From: Desmospora profundinema | GTDB lineage: Bacteria > Bacillota > Bacilli > Thermoactinomycetales > DSM-45169 | Length of the DNA: 64,000 bases | NCBI RefSeq assembly: GCF_031454155.1 | Contig: NZ_JAVDQG010000008.1 | Span: forward strand, 62,001-126,000 | Direction of reading: 5' to 3' | Program-made: the position numbers and the translations under genes | Shown here: positions 63,023 to 64,000 of the stretch, in pieces | Layout of the letters: every line of letters starts with the position of its first letter | Numbering within the stretch: the first letter of the stretch is position 1 | Notes under the pieces: model-generated | Databases searched by the model: none | Told to the model about the DNA's origin: nothing | The model's input: the letters and a program-made list of their open reading frames with translations, nothing else

Positions 63023-64000
63023 TGCGCATCGCTTTTGACGCCATGGGAGGAGACCATGCCCCCCAAGCCATGGTCGAAGGAATCCTGCAGGCGGCGAGAG
63101 AATGGCCGGATACCCGATTCTATCTGTTGGGCCTGCAAGAAGAGGTACAACCTCATCTGCCGCAGGAGTCACTGTCCAATGTGATCGTCACTCCCGTGAC
63201 CGAACGGATCGAGACGGATGAGGAACCGGTAAAGGCAGTTCGGCGAAAAAAGGATTCTTCCATCGTCAGAGGGTGCCGCATGGTGAAGGAAGGAGAAGCG
63301 GAAGCGTTTATCAGCGCCGGCAACACCGGTGCCTTGATGGCGGCAGGGCTTCTCGTGACCGGACGTTTGCCCGGCATTGAACGTCCGGCGCTGGCGCCGG
63401 TCTTTCCCACCCTCAATCAGCAGGGAATGCTGGTTCTGGATGTGGGGGCCAATCCGGAAGCACGTCCGGAACACCTGGAGCAGTACGCGCTGATGGGAAG
63501 TCTATATGCGGAGTCGGTACTGGGTTTTGCCCGTCCGCGAGTGGGATTGTTGAATATCGGAGCGGAAGAAGCGAAGGGAACCGCCTTCACGAAAGAGGCG
63601 TACAGCCGGATCTCCGCTTTGCCCATCCACTTTATCGGCAATGTGGAAGCGCGGGATGTGTTGAGCGGGAACTGTGATGTGTTGGTGTGTGACGGATTCA
63701 GCGGAAATATTTTATTGAAAAACACGGAAGGGGTGGCGAAAGCCATCTTTGACCGGTTAAAACAAGAGTTTACCCGAACTGCGTTTACCAAGTTGGCGGC
63801 GGCGATTCTGAAGCCGGGACTAAAGCGTTTTGCTACCGACATGGATTACAAGGAGCATGGGGGTGCCCCTCTCCTGGGGCTTCAGGGACCGGTGGTGAAA
63901 GCGCACGGCTCTTCCGACTCCCGTGCCGTTTTTAATGCGGTTCGTCAGGCGCGGCTGTATGTCAAACAACAGGTGACCACCCGGATCACCGAAGAATTAA
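63022..64000 (+). CDS. plsX: Phosphate acyltransferase PlsX (truncated by window end)
   Basis: The first 326 codons of PlsX, which makes acyl-phosphate from acyl-ACP for phospholipid synthesis. It begins MRIAFDAMGGDHAPQAMVEG and shows FISAGNTGALMA, LLNIGAEEAKGT and CDGFSGNILLKN. No stop occurs before base 64000; the family length of about 330 residues means only a few codons are missing. ATG at 63022 is 7 bases from AAGGAGG; ATG at 63019 is the alternative. FakA and the DegV protein feed the same product. Confidence 0.96.
   Translation, partial: MRIAFDAMGGDHAPQAMVEGILQAAREWPDTRFYLLGLQEEVQPHLPQESLSNVIVTPVTERIETDEEPVKAVRRKKDSSIVRGCRMVKEGEAEAFISAGNTGALMAAGLLVTGRLPGIERPALAPVFPTLNQQGMLVLDVGANPEARPEHLEQYALMGSLYAESVLGFARPRVGLLNIGAEEAKGTAFTKEAYSRISALPIHFIGNVEARDVLSGNCDVLVCDGFSGNILLKNTEGVAKAIFDRLKQEFTRTAFTKLAAAILKPGLKRFATDMDYKEHGGAPLLGLQGPVVKAHGSSDSRAVFNAVRQARLYVKQQVTTRITEEL

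Overview
The window is chromosomal DNA from an endospore-forming member of the Bacillales with a GC content judged by eye at a little over half. The family Thermoactinomycetaceae (Desmospora or Kroppenstedtia type) is my best guess, from gene order and protein style only. Sporulation and germination genes (spoVM, a gerA-type tricistron, ylbJ) and the long block yicC-remA-gmk-rpoZ-coaBC-priA-def-fmt-rsmB-rlmN-prpC-prkC-rsgA-rpe-thiN-spoVM-rpmB-yloU-fakA-sda-recG-fapR-plsX are the Bacillus subtilis-like arrangement. No rRNA, tRNA, CRISPR array or prophage was seen.

Layout. 1-16.2 kb is mixed accessory and housekeeping DNA: a DASS anion transporter, an orphan DUF2019 protein, an IS605-type element with decayed tnpA and intact tnpB, an NhaC antiporter, htpG behind a perfect CIRCE operator, a transglutaminase-like protein, an S66 peptidase homologue lacking its catalytic serine, pgi, a GNAT enzyme, a DUF3179 protein, a frameshifted small membrane protein and phosphoglucomutase. 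16.2-25.5 kb holds a tnpB relic, a ROK regulator, the glycerol cluster glpF-glpK-glpP-glpD with CcpA-like sites and leader attenuators, and a second tnpB element (pseudogene) with an intact-looking right end. 25.5-34.2 kb is the RNA, nucleotide and coenzyme A, replication restart and translation initiation block. 34.2-39.3 kb is an insert (GAF protein plus germination receptor operon) that separates rsmB from rlmN. 40-47.4 kb is rlmN, the Ser/Thr phosphatase-kinase pair, rsgA, rpe, a ThiT-ThiN thiamine salvage pair and spoVM. 47.6-55.1 kb is rpmB, yloU, fatty acid kinase subunits, serine dehydratase and recG. 57-64 kb is rsmD-coaD-ylbJ-ylbK-ylbL-ylbN-rpmF followed by fapR and a plsX gene cut by the window end.

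Functional links. GlpF, GlpK and GlpD take glycerol to dihydroxyacetone phosphate, and GlpP is the expected antiterminator. GlpK has Glu where the HPr-phosphorylated His of other Firmicutes should be. PrpC and PrkC form the PASTA signalling pair. FakA and a DegV protein activate exogenous fatty acids, while FapR and PlsX control and start phospholipid synthesis.

Most unusual points: three IS605-family left ends with the same foldback palindrome and no intact TnpA in the window; two candidate omegaRNA right ends whose adjacent guides can be read; CIRCE control of htpG; a Ser-to-Leu change in an S66 peptidase; a likely leaderless yicC mRNA; and several non-coding stretches with structure I cannot assign.
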